From assembly GCA_018903185.1 (NCBI GenBank), contig JAHIQV010000126.1, positions 1 to 5,587 on the forward strand: a DNA stretch of 5,587 nucleotides, read 5' to 3'. The notes below the pieces were generated by a model that searched no databases, had not been told where the DNA came from, and worked only from the letters and a program-made list of their open reading frames with translations. Numbering within the stretch: the first letter of the stretch is position 1; each line of letters starts with the position of its first letter. This DNA comes from Gammaproteobacteria bacterium (lineage in GTDB: Bacteria; Pseudomonadota; Gammaproteobacteria; Burkholderiales; Burkholderiaceae_C). Both the position numbers and the translations under genes were made by a program. Below are positions 1 through 5,587 of this stretch, one piece after another.

Positions 1-730
1 CGGGCGTGAAGCCCGGCGCGATCTGCACCAGCACCGCGTTCACGCTGCGGCTGCTGGTCTGCAGGTTCTGCACCGCCTCCAGCAGGCCGGGGCTGCCCGG
101 CCGGTTGAAGGCCGGGTTGGCCGCGGTGCGCGCGCGGTCGTTGACGATGGCGTCGTTGTCTTTCAGGAACTGGGTTTCCTGCGCGTCCTTCAGCGGTACG
201 AACAGCATCGGGTCGCCTCCCGACGACACCATGCGCCGCGTCAGCCCCACCACCGCGTAGTCGTGGCGGCGGATGCGCACCGTCTCGCCCAGCTGGAAGC
301 CGGTCTTCACGTCGGCCACCGCCTCGTAGTGGCTGCGCGTGGGGTGGCGTCCGGCCACCAGGTAGCCGGGTGCACCCGGCATGCCGGGCTCCATGCCCAC
401 CACCATCACCCGGTTGTCCTGTCCGTCTTTCTGCACCTGCATGGTGAGGTAGGCCACGTTGGCCGCGGCCGCCACGCCGGGCATGCCGCGCACGCTGCGC
501 ACCACGTCGTCCTTGATGCTCGACGACTCGGCGTACGGCCCCTGCGTGTCCTTCTGCACCACCCACAGGTCGGCGCGGCTGTTGCTCAGCAGCGCGTGCG
601 CGTCGTCCACCATGCCGCGGTACACGCCCGCCATCGTCAGCGTCACGCCGATCAGCAGCCCCAGGCCCAGCCCGGTCAGCACGTACTTGCTCCAGCCGTG
701 CAGGATGTCGCGCCCGGCCAGACTGATCAC
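1..730 (-). CDS. ABC transporter permease, MacB/DevC type (N-terminal part, runs off the window)
   Basis: Membrane subunit of an ABC exporter that works with the adjacent periplasmic adaptor; the ATPase is expected beyond the left edge but is not visible. About 243 residues can be read. A short cytoplasmic start (MISLAGRDILHGWSKY) is followed by one membrane helix at about residues 17-37, then a soluble periplasmic stretch typical of the MacB core domain. This stretch contains ADLWVVQKDTQGPYAESS at 53-70, a pattern common in permeases paired with HlyD-like adaptors. The C-terminal FtsX-like membrane domain lies outside the window. The start is GTG at 730: its first bases overlap the TGA of the adaptor gene (GTGA), and GGGAGG sits 6 bases upstream. 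The frame is open to base 1. The family call is by recognition; the substrate is unknown. Confidence 0.88.
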   Translation of the reverse strand, partial: MISLAGRDILHGWSKYVLTGLGLGLLIGVTLTMAGVYRGMVDDAHALLSNSRADLWVVQKDTQGPYAESSSIKDDVVRSVRGMPGVAAAANVAYLTMQVQKDGQDNRVMVVGMEPGMPGAPGYLVAGRHPTRSHYEAVADVKTGFQLGETVRIRRHDYAVVGLTRRMVSSGGDPMLFVPLKDAQETQFLKDNDAIVNDRARTAANPAFNRPGSPGLLEAVQNLQTSSRSVNAVLVQIAPGFTP

Positions 731-1923
731 TTCGCGCCTCCCGCCGGCACCAGCTGCTCCACCACCGCGATGCGCGCGTCGGGTTTGAGCGCGCTCTGGC
801 TGTACAGCACCACGGTGTCGCCTTCACTCAATCCTTCCAGCGCCTGCACCGTTCCGTCCAGCCCCTGCACGCCCAGCGTCACCGGAGCAAATTCCAGCCC
901 GCCGTCCTTCAGGCGCCAGACGCCGGTTGTCCCTTCGTGCTGCACCACCGCCGCGTTCGGCAGCAACAGACGCTCGGCCGTGGCCGGCAACTGCAAGGTC
1001 ACTTCCGCCATCTCCCCCACAGAAACGCCGCTGGGCAGTGCGTCAAACGCCACCATCGCCAGCCGCTCTTCGGTCACGCTGTCGGCCAGCGCTTCCACGC
1101 GCGCCACCTTGCCGGCCAGCGTTTCGCCCGGGCGCGAACGCAGGGCGATGCGCGCCACCAGCCCCGGCGCCAGCCCGGCCGATCGGCCCTGGTCCACCCG
1201 CAGCTTCACCCACAGGCTGGCCGGGTCCATCAGCCGCAGCACCGCCTGGCCCGCCACCACCGTGGTGCCGGCCTCGGCGTCGCGCGCGGTCACCACCGCC
1301 GCGGCAGGCGCCACCAGTTTCAGATTGCCACGCTGCTGCGCCAGCGCCGCGCGTTCGGCGCGCAGCCGCGCGATGTCCATCGCGCTGCCACCCAGGTTGG
1401 CCTGCGCCGCCGCCACACCCGCGTTGGCCGAGGCCACCTCCTGTGCCCGCGCCTCCAGCGCGCCCGCACTGATGAAGTTCTGGTTCGCCAGGTCCTGGTT
1501 GCGTTTCAGGTTCGCCGCTGCGAGCGCGCGCCGCGCCTGTGCGTCATTCACCTGCGCGCCCGCCGCCTGCTGCGTGCTCTGTGCCCGGGCCAGCGAGGCG
1601 TCCAGCGCCGCCAGCCGCTGGTCCAGGTCCACCGGGTCCATCTCGGCGAGTGCCTGGCCGGGTTGCACCGCCTCGCCCACGTCCACCTGCACGCCCAGCA
1701 CGCGCCCGGCCACCGTCGGCCCCACCATCCAGCTGCGCCGCGCCTCGACCTGACCGATGCCAAAAATGGCCGGGCTCACGCTGCCCTTCTTCACCTCGGC
1801 CACCTGCACCTTCACCGGCGCCAGCGGCCCGGTGCGCAGCGCCACATAGGCCAGCGCGGCCACCAGCGCCAGCGCCATCCCGCCCAGCAGCAGGCGGCGC
1901 GAGTTTTGGGGGTTCATCTTCAT
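727..1923 (-). CDS. Efflux periplasmic adaptor subunit (HlyD/MacA family)
   Basis: Membrane-anchored adaptor that links an inner-membrane pump to an outer-membrane channel. The 398-residue length is normal for the family. A basic N-terminus is followed by a single membrane anchor at about 11-29. The first half of the lipoyl-like domain is near 62-97 (VAGRVLGVQVDVGEAVQPGQ at 71-90). A long Ala/Gln/Arg-rich region at about 100-200 is probably the coiled-coil hairpin. The second lipoyl half is at about 204-233 (APAAAVVTARDAEAGTTVVAGQ), a beta-barrel follows, and a membrane-proximal domain starts near LPNAAVV at 321-327. The ATG at 1923 overlaps the tetR TGA (ATGA) and has AGGAG 8 bases upstream; a second ATG two codons in is a less likely start. 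It is coupled to the permease downstream, so it belongs to the same exporter. MacA/DevB-like assignment is good; the transported compound is not predictable. Confidence 0.93.
   Translation of the reverse strand: MKMNPQNSRRLLLGGMALALVAALAYVALRTGPLAPVKVQVAEVKKGSVSPAIFGIGQVEARRSWMVGPTVAGRVLGVQVDVGEAVQPGQALAEMDPVDLDQRLAALDASLARAQSTQQAAGAQVNDAQARRALAAANLKRNQDLANQNFISAGALEARAQEVASANAGVAAAQANLGGSAMDIARLRAERAALAQQRGNLKLVAPAAAVVTARDAEAGTTVVAGQAVLRLMDPASLWVKLRVDQGRSAGLAPGLVARIALRSRPGETLAGKVARVEALADSVTEERLAMVAFDALPSGVSVGEMAEVTLQLPATAERLLLPNAAVVQHEGTTGVWRLKDGGLEFAPVTLGVQGLDGTVQALEGLSEGDTVVLYSQSALKPDARIAVVEQLVPAGGAK
737..742 (-). promoter_or_regulatory. Shine-Dalgarno sequence of the ABC permease gene
   Basis: GGGAGG on the minus strand lies inside the 3' end of the adaptor gene, 6 bases before the GTG at 730. 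It decides in favour of the GTG start and fits translational coupling through the GTGA overlap. Confidence 0.7.
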
Positions 1924-2552
1924 GCGGGGGTCTCCTGGGTGCGCCGGGCCTTTGCGGTCGGCGCGGCAATCGCTTGTTGAAAAAGGTCAAACACGGCGGG
2001 CGCCATCTGGCGCATCGCGCCCACCTGGCCGCTCAGCAGCGACTGCATCACCAGCCCCTGCACCGAGCCAATGAACAGCACCGCCGCCGCCTGCAGGTCG
2101 GTGCCCGGCGCCAGCAGCCGCGCCGCCTGTGCCCGTTGCAGCAGGCCGGTGAGCAGCGTGCGGTAGGCCTGCATCAGCCCGCGCACGCGCGCCTTCAGCG
2201 GCGTGTCCTCGGGGTGCTGCAGCTCCTGAAAGATCACCCGCGGCACGCCCGGCTGCTCCACCACGAAATCCACATGCGCCATGAACACCGCGCGCAGCGC
2301 CGCCAGCGGCTGCGTCTGCACGGCCGCCGCCGCGTGCAGGCGGGCCAGCAGCTCCTGGTGGGCGAAGTCGATCACGGCCAGCCAGATCGCTTCCTTGCTC
2401 TCGAAATGGCGGAACACCGCGCCCTGCGTGATGCCCACCGCCTGCGCCAGCGCGCCGGTGGTCACCTCGGCCGGGCTGCGCTCGGCGGCCAGCGCCAGCG
2501 CCGCGGCCACCAGTTCGGCCTGGCGGGTTTGCGTGGGTTGTTTGGTGGACAT
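1920..2552 (-). CDS. TetR/AcrR-family transcriptional regulator, probable repressor of the efflux operon
   Basis: One-component regulator of 210 residues, the usual TetR size. The N-terminal domain carries the helix-turn-helix at about residues 30-51: TTGALAQAVGITQGAVFRHF, with the recognition helix near TQGAVFRHF, followed by ESKEAIWLAV of helix 4. The rest is a helical ligand/dimer domain without a specific signature; LFIGSVQGLVMQSLLSGQ resembles the C-terminal helices of AcrR-like members. It is the first gene of the operon, and its TGA overlaps the ATG of the adaptor gene (ATGA), so it probably represses its own operon and is released by an exported compound. The ATG at 2552 has no clear Shine-Dalgarno sequence. 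The promoter proposed here would start transcription almost at the ATG, giving a leaderless or near-leaderless message. Confidence 0.93.
   Translation of the reverse strand: MSTKQPTQTRQAELVAAALALAAERSPAEVTTGALAQAVGITQGAVFRHFESKEAIWLAVIDFAHQELLARLHAAAAVQTQPLAALRAVFMAHVDFVVEQPGVPRVIFQELQHPEDTPLKARVRGLMQAYRTLLTGLLQRAQAARLLAPGTDLQAAAVLFIGSVQGLVMQSLLSGQVGAMRQMAPAVFDLFQQAIAAPTAKARRTQETPA
1932..1936 (-). promoter_or_regulatory. Shine-Dalgarno sequence of the adaptor gene
   Basis: AGGAG on the minus strand sits inside the end of tetR, 8 bases before the ATG at 1923. It supports that start over the ATG two codons further in. Confidence 0.7.
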
Positions 2553-2556
2553 GGGT

Positions 2557-2589
2557 CATTAATGTAATTGAGTAATTACTTATATTCAA
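2557..2589 (-). promoter_or_regulatory. Candidate tetR promoter with nested palindromic operator
   Basis: On the minus strand a -35-like TTGAAT (2584-2589) and a -10-like TACATT (2561-2566) are separated by 17 bases; each matches the sigma-70 consensus at 4 of 6 positions. Within and beside the spacer are a perfect inverted repeat GTAATT-GAGT-AATTAC (2564-2579), an overlapping 10-base palindrome AGTAATTACT (2571-2580) and the palindrome CATTAATG (2557-2564). The stretch is strongly AT-rich compared with its surroundings. Position and symmetry fit a TetR dimer site that would block RNA polymerase. The promoter assignment is inference; the palindromes are directly seen. Confidence 0.55.
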
Positions 2590-2629
2590 GCGAAGAATCC
2601 GACGATGCCCGGCGTCTACCATCCGGGCC

Positions 2630-2704
2630 ATGCCGCACCACCACGGCACGCTGCAGCACAGCCACCCGCACGCGCCCGACGTGCACCACCGACATGGGCA
2701 CTGA
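2630..2704 (+). CDS. Possible His-rich mini-ORF (24 codons), very tentative
   Basis: An ATG at 2630 opens a 24-codon frame (start MPHHHGTLQHSHPHAP, end HHRHGH) in which 10 of 24 residues are histidine. It is divergent from tetR and starts about 80 bases from it. A TATATT hexamer at 2581-2586 could serve as a -10, but no good -35 and no Shine-Dalgarno sequence are seen. His-rich tracts can bind Ni, Cu or Zn, but in GC-rich DNA repeated CAC/CAT can arise by chance. The rest of 2590-2748 holds nothing I recognise. Confidence 0.15.
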   Translation: MPHHHGTLQHSHPHAPDVHHRHGH

Positions 2705-2748
2705 GAGGTGGCCTCTGGCTGCTATCCGGCCCATGTGCCTCTCTGGGC

Positions 2749-2770
2749 AACGGCTGAACACCTCACTGGC

Positions 2771-2779
<9 letters not shown>
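2749..2779 (-). terminator. Stem-loop at the end of the isocitrate dehydrogenase remnant
   Basis: A perfect 9-base inverted repeat (AACGGCTGA at 2749-2757, TCAGCCGTT at 2771-2779) with a 13-base loop. On the minus strand the left arm contains the last codons and the TGA of the broken isocitrate dehydrogenase frame. There is no T-run after it, so it is not a canonical intrinsic terminator. It may be a leftover 3'-end hairpin of the original gene. Confidence 0.35.
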
Positions 2780-3879
<1,100 letters not shown>

Positions 3880-3890
<11 letters not shown>

Positions 3891-4266
3891 GCGATCTTCC
3901 TGGCCTGAGCAGGGCTTCTTCAAGGCGCGTCGCGTCCTCGCAGATCAGGCCGTATTCCGGGTTGGTCTCACAGGCGCGCTGGACCGATTCGAGATCAGCC
4001 GCGCCGAAACACACCGCGTCCAGCCAGTTCATGGCGCGCATGAACGCGGGCAGGGTGCAGGCGCAGTCGCCAAACCGGCGTTCAAAAGCCCGCATGTCAG
4101 CGTGTTCATGGCTCTCGTCCAGACAGGGCGACGACCAGCGCACAAAGCCGTCCTCCAGCCAGGCCGTCACCACCCACCAGGCCCTGGCCTCTCCCATCGG
4201 CCGGAAGCTGATGGCCATCCGTGCCACCGACCTGGGTGTGAGGGAACGTTCCTGCGCCCGCATCAT
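3880..4266 (-). CDS. Hypothetical protein, 128 residues, unrecognised
   Basis: I do not recognise a family. The protein looks soluble and globular: no signal peptide, no long hydrophobic helix, several Trp (30, 31, 36, 44 and 81) and Cys (48, 68, 70, 86, 99 and 109), and an acidic His-containing stretch CLDESHEHAD (48-57). The core reads as alternating strands and helices (ARAWWVVTAWLEDGFVRW, then FMRAMNWLDAVCFGAADLES). The start is taken as the ATG at 4266 because it overlaps the TGA of the upstream gene (ATGA). A GTG at 4290 would add 8 residues, and the next codon is also ATG. The end overlaps the spermidine-synthase-like gene by 11 bases, so the two are probably co-translated and may act together. 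The overlaps support a real gene; its role is open. Confidence 0.7.
3896..3901 (-). promoter_or_regulatory. Shine-Dalgarno sequence that decides the spermidine-synthase-like start
   Basis: AGGAAG on the minus strand ends 5 bases before the ATG at 3890. It lies downstream of the alternative ATG at 3923, so the shorter protein is favoured. Confidence 0.6.
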
Positions 4267-4571
4267 GGGTGCACCCGGTTCCCGCGGCACATCCCATCGT
4301 CAACGTCCTGCCACAGCGGTGGTGCCGCCACCGCGCTGAGCACCAACGCCAGCGGAACCGTGGCGATGAAGCCGACCTGTTTGAACGCCCGTGCACCGAG
4401 CAGACCACCGGCAAAAAACAGACCCGGGATCGTGGGGTGGATGCCCAGTTCGATGCCCAGATCGGTGACCACGCCCGTCTGGTGGGCGGTGTAGCGCGGG
4501 ATCGCCAGCAAGCCGCCCAACTGGCGGTTCGCTCGTCGGGTGCGCACCTTGTGCGTGAGGTGTTGAATCAT
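4263..4571 (-). CDS. Truncated DUF1275 (YoaK)-like membrane protein
   Basis: 102 residues. TGVVTDLGIELG (32-43) is the characteristic core of DUF1275/YoaK inner-membrane proteins. PGLFFAGGLLGARAFKQVGF (49-68) and IATVPLALVLSAVAA (69-83) resemble the last two membrane helices of that family. Intact members are about 220-230 residues, so the N-terminal half is absent. The gap between the TDLGIELG core and the next helix is also short, suggesting an internal deletion of roughly 20 residues. Upstream of the ATG at 4571 the frame meets a stop within five codons and the DNA turns AT-rich, so the missing half is not nearby. No clear Shine-Dalgarno sequence. Its TGA overlaps the ATG of the 128-residue gene (ATGA). 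Family function is unknown. It may be a decayed gene kept as the operon leader, or a degenerate pseudogene. Confidence 0.6.
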   Translation of the reverse strand: MIQHLTHKVRTRRANRQLGGLLAIPRYTAHQTGVVTDLGIELGIHPTIPGLFFAGGLLGARAFKQVGFIATVPLALVLSAVAAPPLWQDVDDGMCRGNRVHP

Positions 4572-4598
4572 GGTGATAGCCGGTCAATGTGCTTTTGA

Positions 4599-4613
4599 CA
4601 CATCTATGATGTG
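4599..4613. promoter_or_regulatory. Perfect inverted repeat CACATC-TAT-GATGTG, candidate operator
   Basis: Two 6-base arms with a 3-base centre. It overlaps the end of a perfect TTGACA hexamer (4595-4600, plus strand), a possible -35 for the rightward gene; the best -10 at 17 bases, TAGTAC (4618-4623), is weak. It also lies about 30 bases upstream of the leftward DUF1275-like gene. It could control either direction; the protein that binds it is unknown. Confidence 0.45.
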
Positions 4614-4628
4614 ACCATAGTACGTTTT

Positions 4629-4665
4629 CAATGTACATATTATTATCATATGATGATCATATTAT
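4629..4665. promoter_or_regulatory. AT-rich repeat cluster in the divergent intergenic region
   Basis: Contains CAATGTACATA (4629-4639), also found almost unchanged before the RHH gene; ATGTACAT (4631-4638), a palindrome; ATCATAT twice at 11-base spacing (4645-4651 and 4656-4662); the 10-base palindrome ATCATATGAT (4645-4654); and the odd palindrome ATATGAT-G-ATCATAT (4648-4662). Several TATTAT hexamers could serve as -10 elements, but none has a good -35. The one-helical-turn spacing of ATCATAT is typical of sites bound side by side by small dimeric regulators. The remainder of 4572-4740 holds no gene I can support. Confidence 0.45.
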
Positions 4666-4724
4666 CCCGTGTGCAGCGTGCGACGCACGAGCGGCACACG
4701 CCAGAACGTCCCCACCGTGTGTGA

Positions 4725-4731
4725 AGAGAGG
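4725..4731 (+). promoter_or_regulatory. Shine-Dalgarno sequence of the 114-residue gene
   Basis: AGAGAGG ends 9 bases before the ATG at 4741. It favours this start over a GTG at 4669 that would add 24 residues unlike the rest of the protein. Confidence 0.6.
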
Positions 4732-4740
4732 TCCACCACC

Positions 4741-5085
4741 ATGTCGCTGTCCGCCCTGGAACGAAGCCTGCGCGCCACGCACCCGCGCTGTGTCCGCGTC
4801 AACCTGCGCCTCTGGTATGCGCTGAAGTCCGCCAACCTCATTGCCCAGCGCGAGGTGTCGCCCGCCGCTTCGTCGCTCGCCGGGGTGCTCTTTCCTCACT
4901 TTGGTGAGGTGCTGCTGGTGCTCGATCCCGAACTTGAGGGGCGTTCGTTCATGGTCGGACAAGCCGCTCAAGAGACCGTCCCGGTGGCTGTACAACCGGG
5001 CAACACGGCGCCCAAGGCAGCGGCCCCGCCGCAGGAAGCCCTGCCCGAATCACCGTTCGACCGCCGCTGGATGGGGCGCTACTGA
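4741..5085 (+). CDS. Hypothetical protein, 114 residues, unrecognised
   Basis: No family recognised. The N-terminal 70 residues look folded: a basic helix (MSLSALERSLRATHPRC), then VRVNLRLWYALKSANLIAQ and a compact hydrophobic stretch SLAGVLFPHFGEVLLVLDPE (45-64). The C-terminal third is Pro/Ala/Gln-rich and probably disordered, ending ESPFDRRWMGRY. There is no signal peptide or clear membrane helix. Codon use is the GC-rich type of the other genes. The start rests on AGAGAGG 9 bases upstream. It is divergent from the DUF1275-like gene and followed after 47 bases by the RHH gene in the same direction. A sequence motif shared by the two upstream regions suggests common regulation. Confidence 0.7.
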   Translation: MSLSALERSLRATHPRCVRVNLRLWYALKSANLIAQREVSPAASSLAGVLFPHFGEVLLVLDPELEGRSFMVGQAAQETVPVAVQPGNTAPKAAAPPQEALPESPFDRRWMGRY

Positions 5086-5102
5086 TGGCGGCCCCCGGAT
5101 AT

Positions 5103-5131
5103 ATGCACATCCAATTTACATAGAATGCACA
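5103..5131 (+). promoter_or_regulatory. Candidate promoter/operator of the RHH gene
   Basis: The 47-base gap before the RHH gene is AT-rich. ATGCACA occurs twice in the same direction, 22 bases apart (5103-5109 and 5125-5131), about two helical turns. Between them lies CAATTTACATA (5112-5122), which differs at one base of 11 from CAATGTACATA at 4629-4639. TAGAAT (5121-5126) is a good -10 hexamer. It would start transcription at about the ATG at 5133, so the message may be leaderless; no Shine-Dalgarno sequence or good -35 is seen. The layout suits autoregulation by the encoded protein (inference). Confidence 0.45.
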
Positions 5132-5132
5132 C

Positions 5133-5339
5133 ATGGAGCTCAAAACCGCCCGCCTCACCGTCCTGATCGACCCCGCCAAGAAGAAAGCCTTCGAAAGCCT
5201 GTGTGCGCGTCAGGACGTGACACCGTCGCAGGTCGTGCGGCGACTGATCCGCGACTACCTCGCCAGCCACGGCGAGGGATTCATCCCCAGCGGCGCCGCG
5301 CCGCAAGCCGCCGAAGAAGACAGCGAAACCCCGGTCTGA
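5133..5339 (+). CDS. Ribbon-helix-helix (CopG/Arc-like) DNA-binding protein
   Basis: A small protein of 68 residues. A beta strand (ARLTVLIDP, 6-14) for DNA contact is followed by helix 1 (AKKKAFESLCARQ, 15-27), a turn (DVTPSQ) and helix 2 (SQVVRRLIRDYLASHG, 32-47): the ribbon-helix-helix plan. The tail from about 48 is Gly/Pro/Ala- and acid-rich and likely flexible. Such proteins act as dimers and repress promoters, often their own, or serve as antitoxins or plasmid copy-control factors. No toxin gene follows: the next sequence is the broken MFS gene on the other strand, so a toxin-antitoxin role is unsupported here. The ATG at 5133 is the only start that places the strand at the N-terminus; it has no Shine-Dalgarno sequence. 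The fold call is fairly sure; the target is unknown. Confidence 0.82.
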   Translation: MELKTARLTVLIDPAKKKAFESLCARQDVTPSQVVRRLIRDYLASHGEGFIPSGAAPQAAEEDSETPV

Positions 5340-5343
5340 CCGT

Positions 5344-5587
5344 TCAGCGCCGCCGCAGCGCCGACCCCTCGATCAGACCCACCACCAGGGCGCTCGCGCC
5401 CAGTGTGCCCACCATGAACAGCGGCAGCAGGCTGTGCACCATCTCGGACGAAATGTCCATCAGCAAGCTCACGAAGCCCAGATGGCGGTGGGCATCTCCG
5501 GTCGAGTGGGGCGAAGCCGCTGCACCCGCCGCCGCGATCCAGCGCACCGCCCCACCGGGTTTGACGCCGTGCCCTGCAGGCCCTAAA
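5344..5587 (-). pseudogene. N-terminal remnant of an MFS transporter
   Basis: The frame is open from the right edge of the window and reads HLGFVSLLMDISSEMVHSLL then PLFMVGTLGASALVVGLIEG. This is the first membrane helix and following loop of a major facilitator superfamily exporter of about 400 residues. The family sequence breaks off after GLIEG at about 5365; six unrelated residues (SALRRR) lead to a TGA at 5344. The other eleven or so helices are absent. A GTG at 5547 is a possible start, but the true start may lie beyond the window. It converges on the RHH gene, with 4 bases between the stops. A one-helix product cannot transport anything, so this is a truncated gene. Confidence 0.75.

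Noticed and set aside
263..1980. Long open frames on the plus strand opposite the adaptor and permease genes
   Set aside because: They are antisense to clearly recognisable minus-strand genes, are dominated by His/Arg/Ala/Pro from GC-rich reverse codons, and show no family features.
1539..2567. 342-codon plus-strand frame over hlyD and tetR
   Set aside because: Pro/Ala/Arg- and then Gln/His/Arg-rich low-complexity translation opposite two well-supported genes; a GC-driven artefact.
1987..2649. Minus-strand frame overlapping tetR and extending through its promoter
   Set aside because: Gly/Ala/Arg-rich translation of the tetR region in the wrong frame; the TetR helix-turn-helix frame is unambiguous.
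3891..3923. Upstream start adding 11 residues to the spermidine-synthase-like protein
   Set aside because: A good Shine-Dalgarno sequence lies between this ATG and the one at 3890, and the extra residues (MKKPCSGQEDR) show no family similarity.
4657..4995. Minus-strand frame of 112 codons opposite the 114-residue gene
   Set aside because: It has no Shine-Dalgarno sequence or recognisable family, while the plus-strand gene has a good Shine-Dalgarno sequence and plausible composition.
4741..5339. Toxin-antitoxin pair formed by the 114-residue and RHH genes
   Set aside because: The usual order puts the RHH antitoxin first with little or no gap; here it is second, 47 bases away with its own promoter-like region, and the 114-residue protein resembles no toxin I know.

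Overview
The window is GC-rich DNA with a strong G/C preference at third codon positions and short or overlapping gene junctions. Protein resemblance, above all the NAD-isocitrate-dehydrogenase fragment and the TetR/HlyD/ABC operon, suggests a betaproteobacterium, perhaps Burkholderiales/Comamonadaceae. That placement is inferred from protein style, not from a marker gene. No rRNA, tRNA, CRISPR array, transposase or integrase is visible.

Left part (1-2589, minus strand): a tightly coupled efflux operon. A TetR-family regulator comes first, then an HlyD/MacA-type periplasmic adaptor, then a MacB/DevC-type ABC permease that runs off the left edge. The junctions are 4-base start/stop overlaps (ATGA, then GTGA), and each downstream gene has a good Shine-Dalgarno sequence. 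The start region of tetR is AT-rich and carries nested palindromes inside a plausible promoter, consistent with autorepression. The substrate cannot be read from the sequence.

Middle (2590-4571, minus strand): a short region with no firm gene (one His-rich mini-ORF), then the C-terminal piece of an NAD-dependent isocitrate dehydrogenase broken by a frameshift. Next, in transcription order from right to left, is a three-gene overlapping set: a truncated DUF1275/YoaK-like membrane protein, an unrecognised 128-residue protein, and a spermidine-synthase-like Rossmann protein whose aminopropyltransferase signature is altered.

Right part (4572-5587): an AT-rich divergent intergenic region full of inverted and direct repeats. 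Two plus-strand genes follow: an unrecognised 114-residue protein and a 68-residue ribbon-helix-helix (RHH) DNA-binding protein. The window ends in an MFS transporter N-terminus (minus strand) cut off after about one membrane helix.

Overall, an ordinary regulated efflux operon lies beside a rearranged segment in which three recognisable families survive only as pieces (isocitrate dehydrogenase, DUF1275, MFS). The most interesting new observation is a near-identical 11-base motif, CAATKTACATA, upstream of both plus-strand genes. It suggests that the small RHH protein controls itself and the neighbouring unknown gene. I see no convincing evidence of a wholly new system.
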